Of a DNA stretch of 16,798 bases, positions 1 to 6,602 are shown piece by piece; position 1 is the first letter of the stretch; every line of letters starts with the position of its first letter. This DNA is from an uncultured Lachnospiraceae bacterium. Lineage in GTDB: Bacteria; Bacillota; Clostridia; Lachnospirales; Lachnospiraceae. Below the pieces are notes generated by a model. That model was not told the origin of the DNA. It ran no database searches and saw only the letters and a list, made by a program, of their open reading frames with translations. The translations under genes were made by a program, and so were the position numbers. The stretch lies in contig CADBUD010000263.1 in NCBI GenBank assembly GCA_902797785.1, positions 1 through 16,798 of the forward strand, read 5' to 3'.

Positions 1-27
1 GTCGTATTTGGCGCACTGATGCCCCGG

Positions 28-54
28 ATTTTCAAGCAAAATGCGCTTGAAAAT
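28..54. repeat. Hairpin, 10-bp perfect stem
   Basis: ATTTTCAAGC (28-37) pairs exactly with GCTTGAAAAT (45-54) around a 7-nt loop. No T-run follows directly, so a classical terminator is not supported. The left half (25-48) resembles the sequence at 2778-2803 in the hemD-hemB gap, which suggests a dispersed intergenic repeat family. Confidence 0.6.
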
Positions 55-70
55 ACCTTGCGGGATAGTG

Positions 71-86
71 GCTGTGAATAGTAACA
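71..86 (+). repeat. 16-nt dispersed repeat, copy 1
   Basis: GCTGTGAATAGTAACA occurs identically at 71-86 and at 1131-1146, and the last nine bases of the window (16790-16798) match its AATAGTAAC core. All copies are intergenic. The family is not identified here. Confidence 0.6.
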
Positions 87-110
87 AACCGCTGCCGTAA
101 AAGAAAACTA

Positions 111-144
111 TGTAACAGTTCACCCTTAGGGCTGAACTGTTACA
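111..144. repeat. Perfect 12-bp inverted repeat upstream of hemC
   Basis: TGTAACAGTTCA (111-122) is the exact reverse complement of TGAACTGTTACA (133-144). The 10-nt centre can itself pair CCC with GGG, so the transcript would form a long hairpin. It sits about 35 nt before the hemC start. It may be an attenuator, an operator or a repeat-family member. No T-run follows it on the + strand. Confidence 0.65.
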
Positions 145-178
145 AAACCATTAGAGGAAGTTTCAGAAGGGAGCAGCC

Positions 179-1072
179 ATGGAAAAGAAAAGAATCAGAA
201 TCGGAACAAGGAGCAGCAGGCTGGCCATCATACAGACGGAACTGGCGGAGCAGGCATTGAAAGTAAAATTTCCTGATCTGAAGATAGAACGACGTAGGAT
301 AGAAACACAGGCAGATCTGGATCGGAAGACTCCACTGTTTCAGTTTGGTCAGACCGGGGTTTTTTCTAAGGAGCTGGAGCAGGCACTGTTGTTGGGAGAA
401 ATCGATCTGGCGGTTCACAGTGCCAAGGATCTGTCTGTTTCCCCGCCCTTGGGTCTTTGCCTTTCCGGAGTTCTAAAGCGGGGGGATGTCAGGGATGTTC
501 TGGTTTACAGGAAAGGATCTGTATCGCCGTTACAGGAGACCGACGAGATCATGAGAATCGGGACGGACAGTCCGAGGAGGAGCTGCCAGCTGGAAAAAAA
601 CTATGCACAGATCCGGTGCGTGAGCATTCGGGGAAATGTTCCGACGCGCCTTGAAAAATTAAGATCCGGAGAATATGACGGAGTCATGCTGGCCGTCTGC
701 GGACTGCAGCGTTTAAACATGTTCGGTCTTAAAGAATTTCAATATCACGTCTTTTCTGAGGAAGAGATTCTTCCGGCAGGAGGCCAGGCCATCATAGCCC
801 TGGAAACGCGGAAGGATGGCGAAGCTGCAAAAATGGCAGAGGCTATCCGGGATGAGAGTACATTTTTGGAGCTGAGAGCCGAACAGCAGGTGCTAAAGCT
901 TTTAGATGCCGGATGTCATGAACCGATTGCAGTCAGGGCAAAGGCAGCGCAGGGAAGAATCCGGATGACGGCATTAAAAGCGCAGGGGGAAGAACTGATC
1001 CGGATACAGCAGGAGGATACAGAAGAACGATGGGAGGAGCTTGCGAAGAAAGTGGCTGGATTTCTGCTATAG
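179..1072 (+). CDS. hemC: Hydroxymethylbilane synthase (porphobilinogen deaminase)
   Basis: This cytoplasmic enzyme joins four porphobilinogen molecules into hydroxymethylbilane, the linear tetrapyrrole that HemD cyclises. At 297 residues it is near the usual family length. Visible motifs are RIGTRSSRLAIIQT near the N-terminus, VHSAKDL with the catalytic aspartate (D84), PRRSCQL, RGNVPTRLEKL, and the DAGCHEPIA segment whose Cys246 should anchor the dipyrromethane cofactor. Small departures from the usual forms (VHSAKDL for VHSLKDL, DAGC for GGC) do not remove key residues. The start at 179 is preceded by AAGGGAG. It heads a run of tetrapyrrole genes, with cobA-hemD following after a 102-nt gap that contains a hairpin repeat. 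Confidence 0.96.
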   Translation: MEKKRIRIGTRSSRLAIIQTELAEQALKVKFPDLKIERRRIETQADLDRKTPLFQFGQTGVFSKELEQALLLGEIDLAVHSAKDLSVSPPLGLCLSGVLKRGDVRDVLVYRKGSVSPLQETDEIMRIGTDSPRRSCQLEKNYAQIRCVSIRGNVPTRLEKLRSGEYDGVMLAVCGLQRLNMFGLKEFQYHVFSEEEILPAGGQAIIALETRKDGEAAKMAEAIRDESTFLELRAEQQVLKLLDAGCHEPIAVRAKAAQGRIRMTALKAQGEELIRIQQEDTEERWEELAKKVAGFLL

Positions 1073-1111
1073 CTCTTAAGAGAAAGTAGCACGGTCTGGT
1101 TGTGTGCATTT

Positions 1112-1146
1112 TGTTGCTATGAACAGCGGAGCTGTGAATAGTAACA
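1112..1146. repeat. Imperfect hairpin containing 16-nt repeat copy 2
   Basis: The left arm (1112-1127) and right arm (1131-1146) pair over 16 positions with two mismatches and one G-T wobble, around a GGA loop. The right arm is identical to 71-86. It lies between hemC and cobA-hemD, where it could stabilise the upstream message or damp read-through. No T-run follows. Confidence 0.6.
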
Positions 1147-1174
1147 GACAGAAAAATGATAAGGAGAAAAAGCA

Positions 1175-2731
1175 ATGGAGAAAATACCGGGAAAGGTCTT
1201 TTTAGTGGGCGCCGGACCGGGAGATGCGGGATTGATTACCAAAAAGGGCTATGACTGCTTAAAGACCTGCAGCTGTGTGGTCTATGACAGGCTTGCTGGA
1301 GAGGAGCTTTTAGAACTGGTTTTACCGGATTGTCAAAAGATCTATGTAGGAAAAAGAGCAGGAAAGCACGAGAAAAGCCAGGAGGAAATCAATCAGATCT
1401 TGGTAGATTGCGCGAAAAAGCATGAAAGGGTCGTTCGGTTAAAGGGTGGAGATCCCTTCGTATTCGGACGGGGCGGAGAAGAAATCGAGGTCCTCCAGAA
1501 AAACGGCATTGAATTTGAGGTCATTCCGGGCATCACATCAGCAGTTGCCGTACCGGAATGCGCAGGAATACCTGTGACGCACCGGGCAGTCTCAAGAGGA
1601 TTTCATGTGCTGACGGGACACATCGGGAAAACCAATCCTTCCACAGGAGAAGAGCCGGATTCCTTGGAGTATCTTATGTTTCGGCAGCTGGCAAGGGAGA
1701 AGGATACCCTGGTATTTCTTATGGGACTGGGGGCAGTAGAAAGAATCACTGAGCGCCTGATGAAAGAAGGAATGCCAAAGGATACGCCTGTGGCAGTGAT
1801 CAGCGAAGGGACGACGTTGTATGAAAAACAGGTCAGGGGAACGCTGCTTGATATTTCACAGCGGGTGAAGATGGAGGGGATGCGTTCACCGGCGGTCATT
1901 GTCATAGGGGAGAATGCGAAAAAGTGTTATCAGAGTGGAAAAACGACATCTCTTCGTGTGGGAATCGTCGGGACAAAAGAGTTTGAATGGCGGATGAAAC
2001 AAGAGCTTTTACAGGAGAAGATTGGTTCTGTCTGTGTATGTAGGATGGAGGTAATCTGGGAGAAAGAGCAAAGAAATAGACTTTCTGAAATATTACAAAG
2101 AACAAAGGAGGAACAGAACCTGTCAGCGTTCTCATGGGTGATTTTTACCAGTCAGAATGCAGTCAGGCTTTTTTTTACTCTGGCGGAGGAAAAGCATATC
2201 GATCATCGAAGCTTCGCAGGCCTAAAATTTGCTGTGATCGGGAATGCGACCGGAGAAGAATTGCGAAAACATGGATTTGAAGCGGATTTTATCCCGGAGG
2301 ATGCTTCAGTGAAAGGGTTTTTCAAGGAAGTGAAAGATCAGATCAAGGAAGGAGACCGGCTATTGGTTCCAAGGGCAAAAAGAGGGATGGAGCGCTGGGA
2401 AAAAGAGCTGCGCGCACTGTCATGTGAATATGAAATGCTGCCGGTCTATGATGTAGAGGGCAGGCCGACCTCTCATTTCCAAAGAGTGCCGGAACTGACG
2501 CATTTGATCTTTGCCAGTGCTTCCGGAGTCGAGGCCTTTTTTGAAGAGCAAAAGAGAAGAAAACAGAACCTGCCAAAGGACATCTGCATGATCTGTATCG
2601 GCGAGATGACAGCAGAAAAGCTAAAAGAGTATGGAAGAAGTCCGGATGGAGTTTCCGCGGTCCATGAGGCAGGCGGGATTGCGGCAGAATTAAAACGGCA
2701 GACCATTTCGTTCACGAGTATATACTCGTGA
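1175..2731 (+). CDS. cobA-hemD: Fused uroporphyrinogen-III C-methyltransferase / uroporphyrinogen-III synthase
   Basis: This 518-residue protein joins two steps. Residues about 5-250 are the SAM-dependent methyltransferase that turns uroporphyrinogen III into precorrin-2. They show VGAGPGDAGLIT, VVYDRLA, VGKRAGKH, VVRLKGGDPFVFGRGGEE, PGITSAVAVPECAGIPVTHR and a late AVISEGTT segment. Residues about 260-510 are a HemD-type synthase that closes hydroxymethylbilane; this half is more divergent and is assigned by position, length and segments such as FTSQNAVRLFF and FASASGVEAFF. The fusion is common in Clostridia and directs flux towards siroheme or cobalamin. The ribosome site is AAGGAG near 1160. 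The last codons lie inside a perfect 32-bp palindrome, so the extreme C-terminus has probably been rewritten by a repeat insertion. Confidence 0.94.
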   Translation: MEKIPGKVFLVGAGPGDAGLITKKGYDCLKTCSCVVYDRLAGEELLELVLPDCQKIYVGKRAGKHEKSQEEINQILVDCAKKHERVVRLKGGDPFVFGRGGEEIEVLQKNGIEFEVIPGITSAVAVPECAGIPVTHRAVSRGFHVLTGHIGKTNPSTGEEPDSLEYLMFRQLAREKDTLVFLMGLGAVERITERLMKEGMPKDTPVAVISEGTTLYEKQVRGTLLDISQRVKMEGMRSPAVIVIGENAKKCYQSGKTTSLRVGIVGTKEFEWRMKQELLQEKIGSVCVCRMEVIWEKEQRNRLSEILQRTKEEQNLSAFSWVIFTSQNAVRLFFTLAEEKHIDHRSFAGLKFAVIGNATGEELRKHGFEADFIPEDASVKGFFKEVKDQIKEGDRLLVPRAKRGMERWEKELRALSCEYEMLPVYDVEGRPTSHFQRVPELTHLIFASASGVEAFFEEQKRRKQNLPKDICMICIGEMTAEKLKEYGRSPDGVSAVHEAGGIAAELKRQTISFTSIYS

Positions 2732-2866
2732 ACGAAAACCGTTGCCGGTTTTCGCTAACGGTATAAAACGATGCGCACGGATTTTGTAAGGAAAATGTCG
2801 CTTTCAGCGACCAAAATCCGGCGCGGCTCATGAACAAAATGGCAGGCCATTTCATTCATGAGTATA
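2706..2866. repeat. Composite palindromic element at the cobA-hemD 3' end
   Basis: The element begins with a perfect 32-bp palindrome (2706-2737). Next come an 8-bp stem (2733-2740 with 2747-2754), an 8-bp stem (2778-2785 with 2813-2820) enclosing a 6-bp stem (2797-2802 with 2806-2811), and a long imperfect hairpin (2828-2861). Near-identical 16-nt direct repeats, TTCGTTCACGAGTATA (2707-2722) and TTCATTCATGAGTATA (2851-2866), bound it, with 14 of 16 bases matching. This resembles a small non-autonomous insertion or a composite of intergenic repeats. The cobA-hemD stop lies in the first palindrome. Confidence 0.65.
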
Positions 2867-2889
2867 ACTAAATGATAGGAGGGTTTCAT

Positions 2890-3852
2890 ATGGTTCGAAT
2901 GAGAAGATTGCGTGTGAATGAAACAATGAGAAAACTGGTCAGAGAAACGACCGTTCAGGTGGAGGATCTGGTGTATCCTCTTTTTGTGGCTGAGGGAGAA
3001 GACATAAAGTCAGAGGTGGCTTCCATGCCGGGGATTTATCAATGGTCCTTAGACCGTCTTCCGGAGGAGCTTTCCCGGATCGAAGAGGCGGGAATTCCGG
3101 CTATTTTATTGTTTGGGATTCCGAAACAAAAGGATGAGTGGGGGAGTGAAGCTTATAATGGGCAGGGAATTACCCAAAGAGCAATCCGGATGATCAAGCA
3201 GAGGATGCCAAAGCTATTGGTCATTGCGGATGTCTGTCTCTGTGAATATACCTCCCATGGCCATTGTGGAATTGTCTGTGGACACAAGATTTTAAATGAC
3301 AAGACTCTGGAGTATCTGGCGAGAATGGCAGTCAGCGTTGCAGAGGCGGGAGCGGATATCATTGCGCCTTCCGATATGATGGATGGAAGGGTGGCGTATC
3401 TTCGGAAGGCTCTGGATGGACATGGGATGGAGGAGAAACTGATTCTTTCCTACAGCGCAAAGTTTGCTTCTGCCTATTATGGACCGTTTCGGGAAGCGGC
3501 ACATTCCGCACCGGCCTTTGGCGACCGAAAGACCTATCAGATGGATCCGGCAAATGGGAAAGAGGCCATCAGAGAGTGTGAGGCAGATATTGAAGAGGGA
3601 GCAGACATCGTCATGGTAAAACCGGGTCTGGCATATCTGGACGTGGTAAAGGAGATGTCCCTTCGGACCAATGTTCCGCTGGCAGTATATCATGTAAGCG
3701 GAGAGTACGCCATGATCAAGGCTGCAGCCATGCAGGGATGGATTGATGAAAAACGAATTGTATTAGAAAATCTGACCGCGATGAAGCGGGCAGGAGCAAA
3801 AATCATCATTACCTATCATGCGCTCGAGGCAGCGAAGTGGTTAAGAGACTGA
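2890..3852 (+). CDS. hemB: Delta-aminolevulinic acid dehydratase (porphobilinogen synthase)
   Basis: The enzyme condenses two 5-aminolevulinate molecules into porphobilinogen in the cytoplasm. The call rests on the zinc-site sequence DVCLCEYTSHGHCG (Cys116, Cys118, Cys126) and two active-site lysines, in SYSAKFASAYYGPFREA (Lys191) and MVKPGLAYLD (Lys244). The cysteine-rich site indicates a zinc-dependent enzyme. At 320 residues it has the usual length. An ATG exists at 2872, but the AGGAGG at 2878-2883 lies inside that extension and is well placed for 2890, so 2890 is chosen. The stop codon falls in a 19-nt tandem duplication. hemL follows after 41 nt. Confidence 0.96.
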   Translation: MVRMRRLRVNETMRKLVRETTVQVEDLVYPLFVAEGEDIKSEVASMPGIYQWSLDRLPEELSRIEEAGIPAILLFGIPKQKDEWGSEAYNGQGITQRAIRMIKQRMPKLLVIADVCLCEYTSHGHCGIVCGHKILNDKTLEYLARMAVSVAEAGADIIAPSDMMDGRVAYLRKALDGHGMEEKLILSYSAKFASAYYGPFREAAHSAPAFGDRKTYQMDPANGKEAIRECEADIEEGADIVMVKPGLAYLDVVKEMSLRTNVPLAVYHVSGEYAMIKAAAMQGWIDEKRIVLENLTAMKRAGAKIIITYHALEAAKWLRD

Positions 3853-3872
3853 GAAGTGGCCAAGAAACTGAG
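3835..3872 (+). repeat. 19-nt imperfect tandem duplication across the hemB stop
   Basis: AAGTGGTTAAGAGACTGAG (3835-3853) is followed directly by AAGTGGCCAAGAAACTGAG (3854-3872), with 16 of 19 bases matching. The first copy encodes the HemB C-terminus and its stop; the second is non-coding leader of hemL. It looks like a local slippage duplication. Confidence 0.7.
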
Positions 3873-3893
3873 AAGAGAAAGGAGAAGAATAAC

Positions 3894-5192
3894 ATGAGTC
3901 GATCGAAACGATTATATGAACGATCCAAACGTCTGATGCCCGGCGGGGTCAACAGTCCGGTACGTTCCTTTTATCATGTGGGAAGGAATCCGGTGTTCAT
4001 CGATCATGCCAAGGGATCAAAGATCTATGATGTTGATGGCAGGGAATATATTGACTATGTCTGTTCCTATGGTCCGGCGATCCTTGGACATGCAAATGAA
4101 CGGGTGGTCAGGGCAGTGCAGACAGCATGTGAAGGAGGTCTAAGCTTTGGAGCTCCAACGGAGCGGGAAGCGATCCTGGCAGAGCTGATTATGACCTGTG
4201 TTCCATCAATGGAGCGGCTTCGGCTGGTAAATTCCGGAACCGAAGCGGTAATGAGCGCCGTAAGGGCGGCAAGAGGATTTACTGGAAGAGAAAAGATCAT
4301 AAAATTTGAAGGATGTTATCATGGACATTCCGATGGGATGCTCGTCAAGGCAGGCTCCGGCGTTCTGACCCAGTCCATGGCAGATAGTGCGGGAATCACA
4401 GCGGCAGAAGTCAAAAATACCCTGGTGGCAAAGTACAATGACCGCGAATCGGTAGAAAAACTATTTCAGGAAAATCCCGGGGAAATCGCAGCGGTCATCG
4501 TGGAACCGGTCGCAGCCAATATGGGAGTGGTACTGCCGGAGGATGGGTTCCTTGCATTCTTAAGGAAAATCACAAGAGACGGCGGTGCCCTGTTGATCTT
4601 TGATGAAGTCATCACCGGGTTTCGTTTAGCGCTTGGAGGAGCCCAGGAATTTTATGGTGTGACGCCGGATCTTACGACCCTGGGGAAGATTGCGGGAGGC
4701 GGACTTCCTTTGGCTGCCTATGGCGGAAGAAGAGAGATCATGGAGCAGATCGCGCCTTTAGGAAAGGTCTATCAGGCAGGAACTTTATCCGGCAATCCTG
4801 CAGCAGTAGCGGCCGGAATCGAGACCCTTTCGATCCTGATGGAGGAAAAAGAGAAGGGGTTTTATGAGCGTTTGGAAGAAAATGGTGCCTATCTGGCGGG
4901 AGAATTAAAGAACCGGTTAGGAGAGCTGGTACAGGTCAATCAGGTCGGTTCTTTGCTGTCCGTGTTCTTTGCCCATGCTCCGGTCACTGATTATGCTTTA
5001 GCAGCGGCGTCGGATACCGGGAGGTTCGCAAAATATTTCAACGGTATGTTAGAACGGGGAATTTTTCTTGCGCCGTCACAGTTCGAAGCCATGTTCCTGT
5101 CGGCAGAGCATACAAAAGAGGAGCTGCATTTGACAGCCTGCGCGGCAGGCGAGGTTTTGAAAGAAATGAGGATGAATGGCGATGTCAATTAA
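3894..5192 (+). CDS. hemL: Glutamate-1-semialdehyde 2,1-aminomutase
   Basis: This PLP enzyme converts glutamate-1-semialdehyde to 5-aminolevulinate, the first dedicated tetrapyrrole precursor by the C5 route. Motifs are RLMPGGVNSPVR, NSGTEAVMSAVRAARG, FEGCYHGHSDGMLVKAGSG, the PLP-contact segment LIFDEVITGFR (Asp237), and TTLGKIAGGGLPLAAYGG, whose Lys265 should form the Schiff base. The protein is 432 residues, as expected. A longer frame from 3837 overlaps hemB and has no ribosome site; AAGGAG at 3879-3884 supports the ATG at 3894. The last codons overlap the start of the LacI-family regulator, implying translational coupling. Confidence 0.96.
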   Translation: MSRSKRLYERSKRLMPGGVNSPVRSFYHVGRNPVFIDHAKGSKIYDVDGREYIDYVCSYGPAILGHANERVVRAVQTACEGGLSFGAPTEREAILAELIMTCVPSMERLRLVNSGTEAVMSAVRAARGFTGREKIIKFEGCYHGHSDGMLVKAGSGVLTQSMADSAGITAAEVKNTLVAKYNDRESVEKLFQENPGEIAAVIVEPVAANMGVVLPEDGFLAFLRKITRDGGALLIFDEVITGFRLALGGAQEFYGVTPDLTTLGKIAGGGLPLAAYGGRREIMEQIAPLGKVYQAGTLSGNPAAVAAGIETLSILMEEKEKGFYERLEENGAYLAGELKNRLGELVQVNQVGSLLSVFFAHAPVTDYALAAASDTGRFAKYFNGMLERGIFLAPSQFEAMFLSAEHTKEELHLTACAAGEVLKEMRMNGDVN

Positions 5193-6258
5193 AAAAATAG
5201 CAGAGCAGGTCGGGGCTTCCCCGGCAACTGTGTCCAGAGTGTTGAATCATCCGGATTATCATTGTTCCAAGCCGGGACTTCGGGACAAAATCTGGAAGGC
5301 GGCCATTGAAATGAATTACACCCCCAATACAGCGGCGAGAAATTTAAAAATGGGAGTCAGAGAGGCAGAACATAAGATTTGTTATATCAATGTCTTAATG
5401 ACGAGGAGCGATACCAGCAAAACGGATCCCTTTTTTGCGGAAATCCTACATGTGATCGAAACAGAAATCCATAGGAGCAGCTGCATTCTTTCCAATCTCT
5501 GGTACCGTTCATTGTTTTCCAACAATGCCCGCTGTGAAACAGAAAATATTGACCGGGTCATTTCTGAAATGTATCAGGAATCCGAAGGAAAGGCGGATGG
5601 ACTGATCATTGTGGGACAATGCAATCGAAAGGCCATAGAAAAATTTTGCAAGGTATTTAAGCATGTCGTGACCGTGAACCGCAATTCCTCGAACTATGCG
5701 GTAGATGAGGTTCTGTGCGACGGAAAAAAGATCGCGTCCAAGGCAGTGGATTATTTGTATACTTTAGGACACAGAAAGATTGGATATGTGGGGGAATGTA
5801 AGGGAGAAATCCGTTATTCCGGATATTTGGAGGCTCTAAAAAAGCATGACCTAGATCCCATGCCGGAGTATGTCATCGCCACAAGGCAGAGGGAGGCAGA
5901 CGGGTACGACAGTATGCAAAGACTTTTGCAGCTGCCGGATGGACCGACCGGGATTTACTGCGCCAATGATATTACTGCGCTGGGAATGCTGAAATGTCTT
6001 TCCAAATATAAAAACCACTATCCGCGGCCGTCGATCATATCCAGTGATGATATTGAAGAGGCACAGTATTCCAAGCCGATGCTGACAACGGTACGGGTTC
6101 CCCGGGACGAAATGGGACGGTTCGTCGTCCGTCTCCTGCTGGATCGGATCCATGGAGGACATCAGACGGTGGTAAGGCTGGAGATGGAGAGCCGGCTGAT
6201 CATTCGGGAAAGCTGCCAGAATGTATCAGAGAGTATCTGGAGCGATTATTGTATTTAA
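5182..6258 (+). CDS. LacI-family transcriptional regulator
   Basis: This is a DNA-binding repressor or activator responding to an unknown small ligand. The N-terminus is a typical LacI helix-turn-helix (residues 3-22, IKKIAEQVG then SPATVSRVLN). It is followed by a hinge-like YTPNTAARNLKMG (46-58) with a leucine where family members intercalate at a CpG. Residues about 60-340 match the periplasmic-binding-like effector domain (for example DGLIIVGQCN, TLGHRKIGYVG, GIYCANDITALGM, SSDDIEEAQYSKPMLTTVRVP). Overall length is about 358. An ATG also exists at 5176; 5182 fits the GAGG upstream and the family start MSIKKIA. The gene overlaps hemL and precedes a terminator. A LacI-type operator-like site at 6428-6441 makes the downstream operon a likely target. 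The ligand is unknown. Confidence 0.9.
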   Translation: MSIKKIAEQVGASPATVSRVLNHPDYHCSKPGLRDKIWKAAIEMNYTPNTAARNLKMGVREAEHKICYINVLMTRSDTSKTDPFFAEILHVIETEIHRSSCILSNLWYRSLFSNNARCETENIDRVISEMYQESEGKADGLIIVGQCNRKAIEKFCKVFKHVVTVNRNSSNYAVDEVLCDGKKIASKAVDYLYTLGHRKIGYVGECKGEIRYSGYLEALKKHDLDPMPEYVIATRQREADGYDSMQRLLQLPDGPTGIYCANDITALGMLKCLSKYKNHYPRPSIISSDDIEEAQYSKPMLTTVRVPRDEMGRFVVRLLLDRIHGGHQTVVRLEMESRLIIRESCQNVSESIWSDYCI

Positions 6259-6372
6259 GGAATCGTAAAAAATGAAAGATATTCTCAGCAAGAAGGTGTG
6301 GTTCAGAAGCAAAATGATTCGGAAATATGGGAGAGAGAACGATTTCACGAAAACAAGATAATGAAAAAAAAG

Positions 6373-6407
6373 AGAGCTGTTCAAGGGAAGAGAACGGCTC
6401 TTTTTTG
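6373..6407 (+). terminator. Rho-independent terminator after the LacI-family gene
   Basis: AGAGCTGTTC (6373-6382) pairs with GAACGGCTCT (6392-6401), with one G-T wobble, and is followed by a T-run (6401-6406). An A-run precedes the stem, so it may work in both directions. It separates the hem/lacI unit from the downstream operon. Confidence 0.85.
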
Positions 6408-6427
6408 GTGGAAAAAAGGAGGGTTCA

Positions 6428-6441
6428 TGATAACGTTTTCA
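6428..6441. promoter_or_regulatory. LacI-family operator / cre-like site
   Basis: TGATAACGTTTTCA is a near-perfect palindrome around a central CG, with only one mismatched base pair. It matches the catabolite-responsive-element pattern TGWAARCGYTWNCW at 13 of 14 positions. It lies 11 nt upstream of the -35 box of the operon promoter. The nearest regulator of the matching family is encoded at 5182-6258; CcpA is the alternative. Confidence 0.65.
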
Positions 6442-6451
6442 GTATTTTCGA

Positions 6452-6480
6452 TTGAATCACTAGGAAAACTAGGTTATGAT
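6452..6480 (+). promoter_or_regulatory. Sigma-A promoter of the nitrogenase-like operon
   Basis: TTGAAT (6452-6457) and TATGAT (6475-6480) are separated by exactly 17 nt, so transcription should start near 6487. The spacer carries a direct repeat, ACTAGG at 6459-6464 and 6468-6473 (9-nt period), which may bind a regulator. Confidence 0.75.
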
Positions 6481-6492
6481 GCATCTATCCAA

Positions 6493-6586
6493 TTCAAGAG
6501 ACAAAAGAGAAGCCGGAACAAGAACAAGAAACAAGAATAAAAAAAGCAAGAACAAAAAAACAAGAAAAAAAGCAAGAACAAAATGA
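6493..6586 (+). other. T-depleted leader with CAAGA repeats
   Basis: The predicted 5' untranslated leader is nearly all A, G and C. CAAGA recurs several times, including two similar copies of AAAGCAAGAACAAAA (about 6543-6557 and 6569-6583). The RNA would be largely unstructured. It may favour ribosome loading or bind an RNA-binding protein. No known riboswitch is recognised. Confidence 0.5.
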
Positions 6587-6602
6587 AAGGAAGGAATCAA
6601 TC

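Larger units (their letters stand above)
1..178. other. Palindrome-rich intergenic region upstream of hemC
   Basis: No gene is seen here. Three structures fill the space. A hairpin has a perfect 10-bp stem (28-37 with 45-54). A 16-nt repeat copy lies at 71-86. A second hairpin has a perfect 12-bp stem (111-122 with 133-144). No convincing sigma-A promoter and no cobalamin riboswitch signature was recognised, so how hemC is transcribed is unclear from the window. The hemC ribosome site (AAGGGAG, about 167-173) ends the region. Confidence 0.6.
6259..6602. other. Intergenic control region between the regulator and the nitrogenase-like operon
   Basis: No convincing gene is seen. The stretch holds, in order, spacer sequence, a rho-independent terminator (6373-6407), a LacI-type operator-like palindrome (6428-6441), a sigma-A promoter (6452-6480), and a purine-rich, almost T-free leader with repeated CAAGA motifs (about 6493-6586). 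The ribosome site AAGGAAGG (6588-6595) for the radical SAM gene ends it. A short open frame at 6298-6540 crosses the terminator and promoter and is judged not to be a gene. Confidence 0.75.

Noticed and set aside
1..178. Cobalamin riboswitch upstream of hemC
   Set aside because: No B12-box-like sequence was recognised; the region is made of simple palindromes and a short repeat.
2706..2737. 32-bp palindrome as a transcription terminator
   Set aside because: No T-run follows on either strand, and it overlaps coding sequence; a repeat element fits better.
6298..6540. 80-residue open frame after the LacI-family gene
   Set aside because: It crosses the terminator, the operator-like site and the operon promoter, is low-complexity and lysine-rich, and has no convincing ribosome site.
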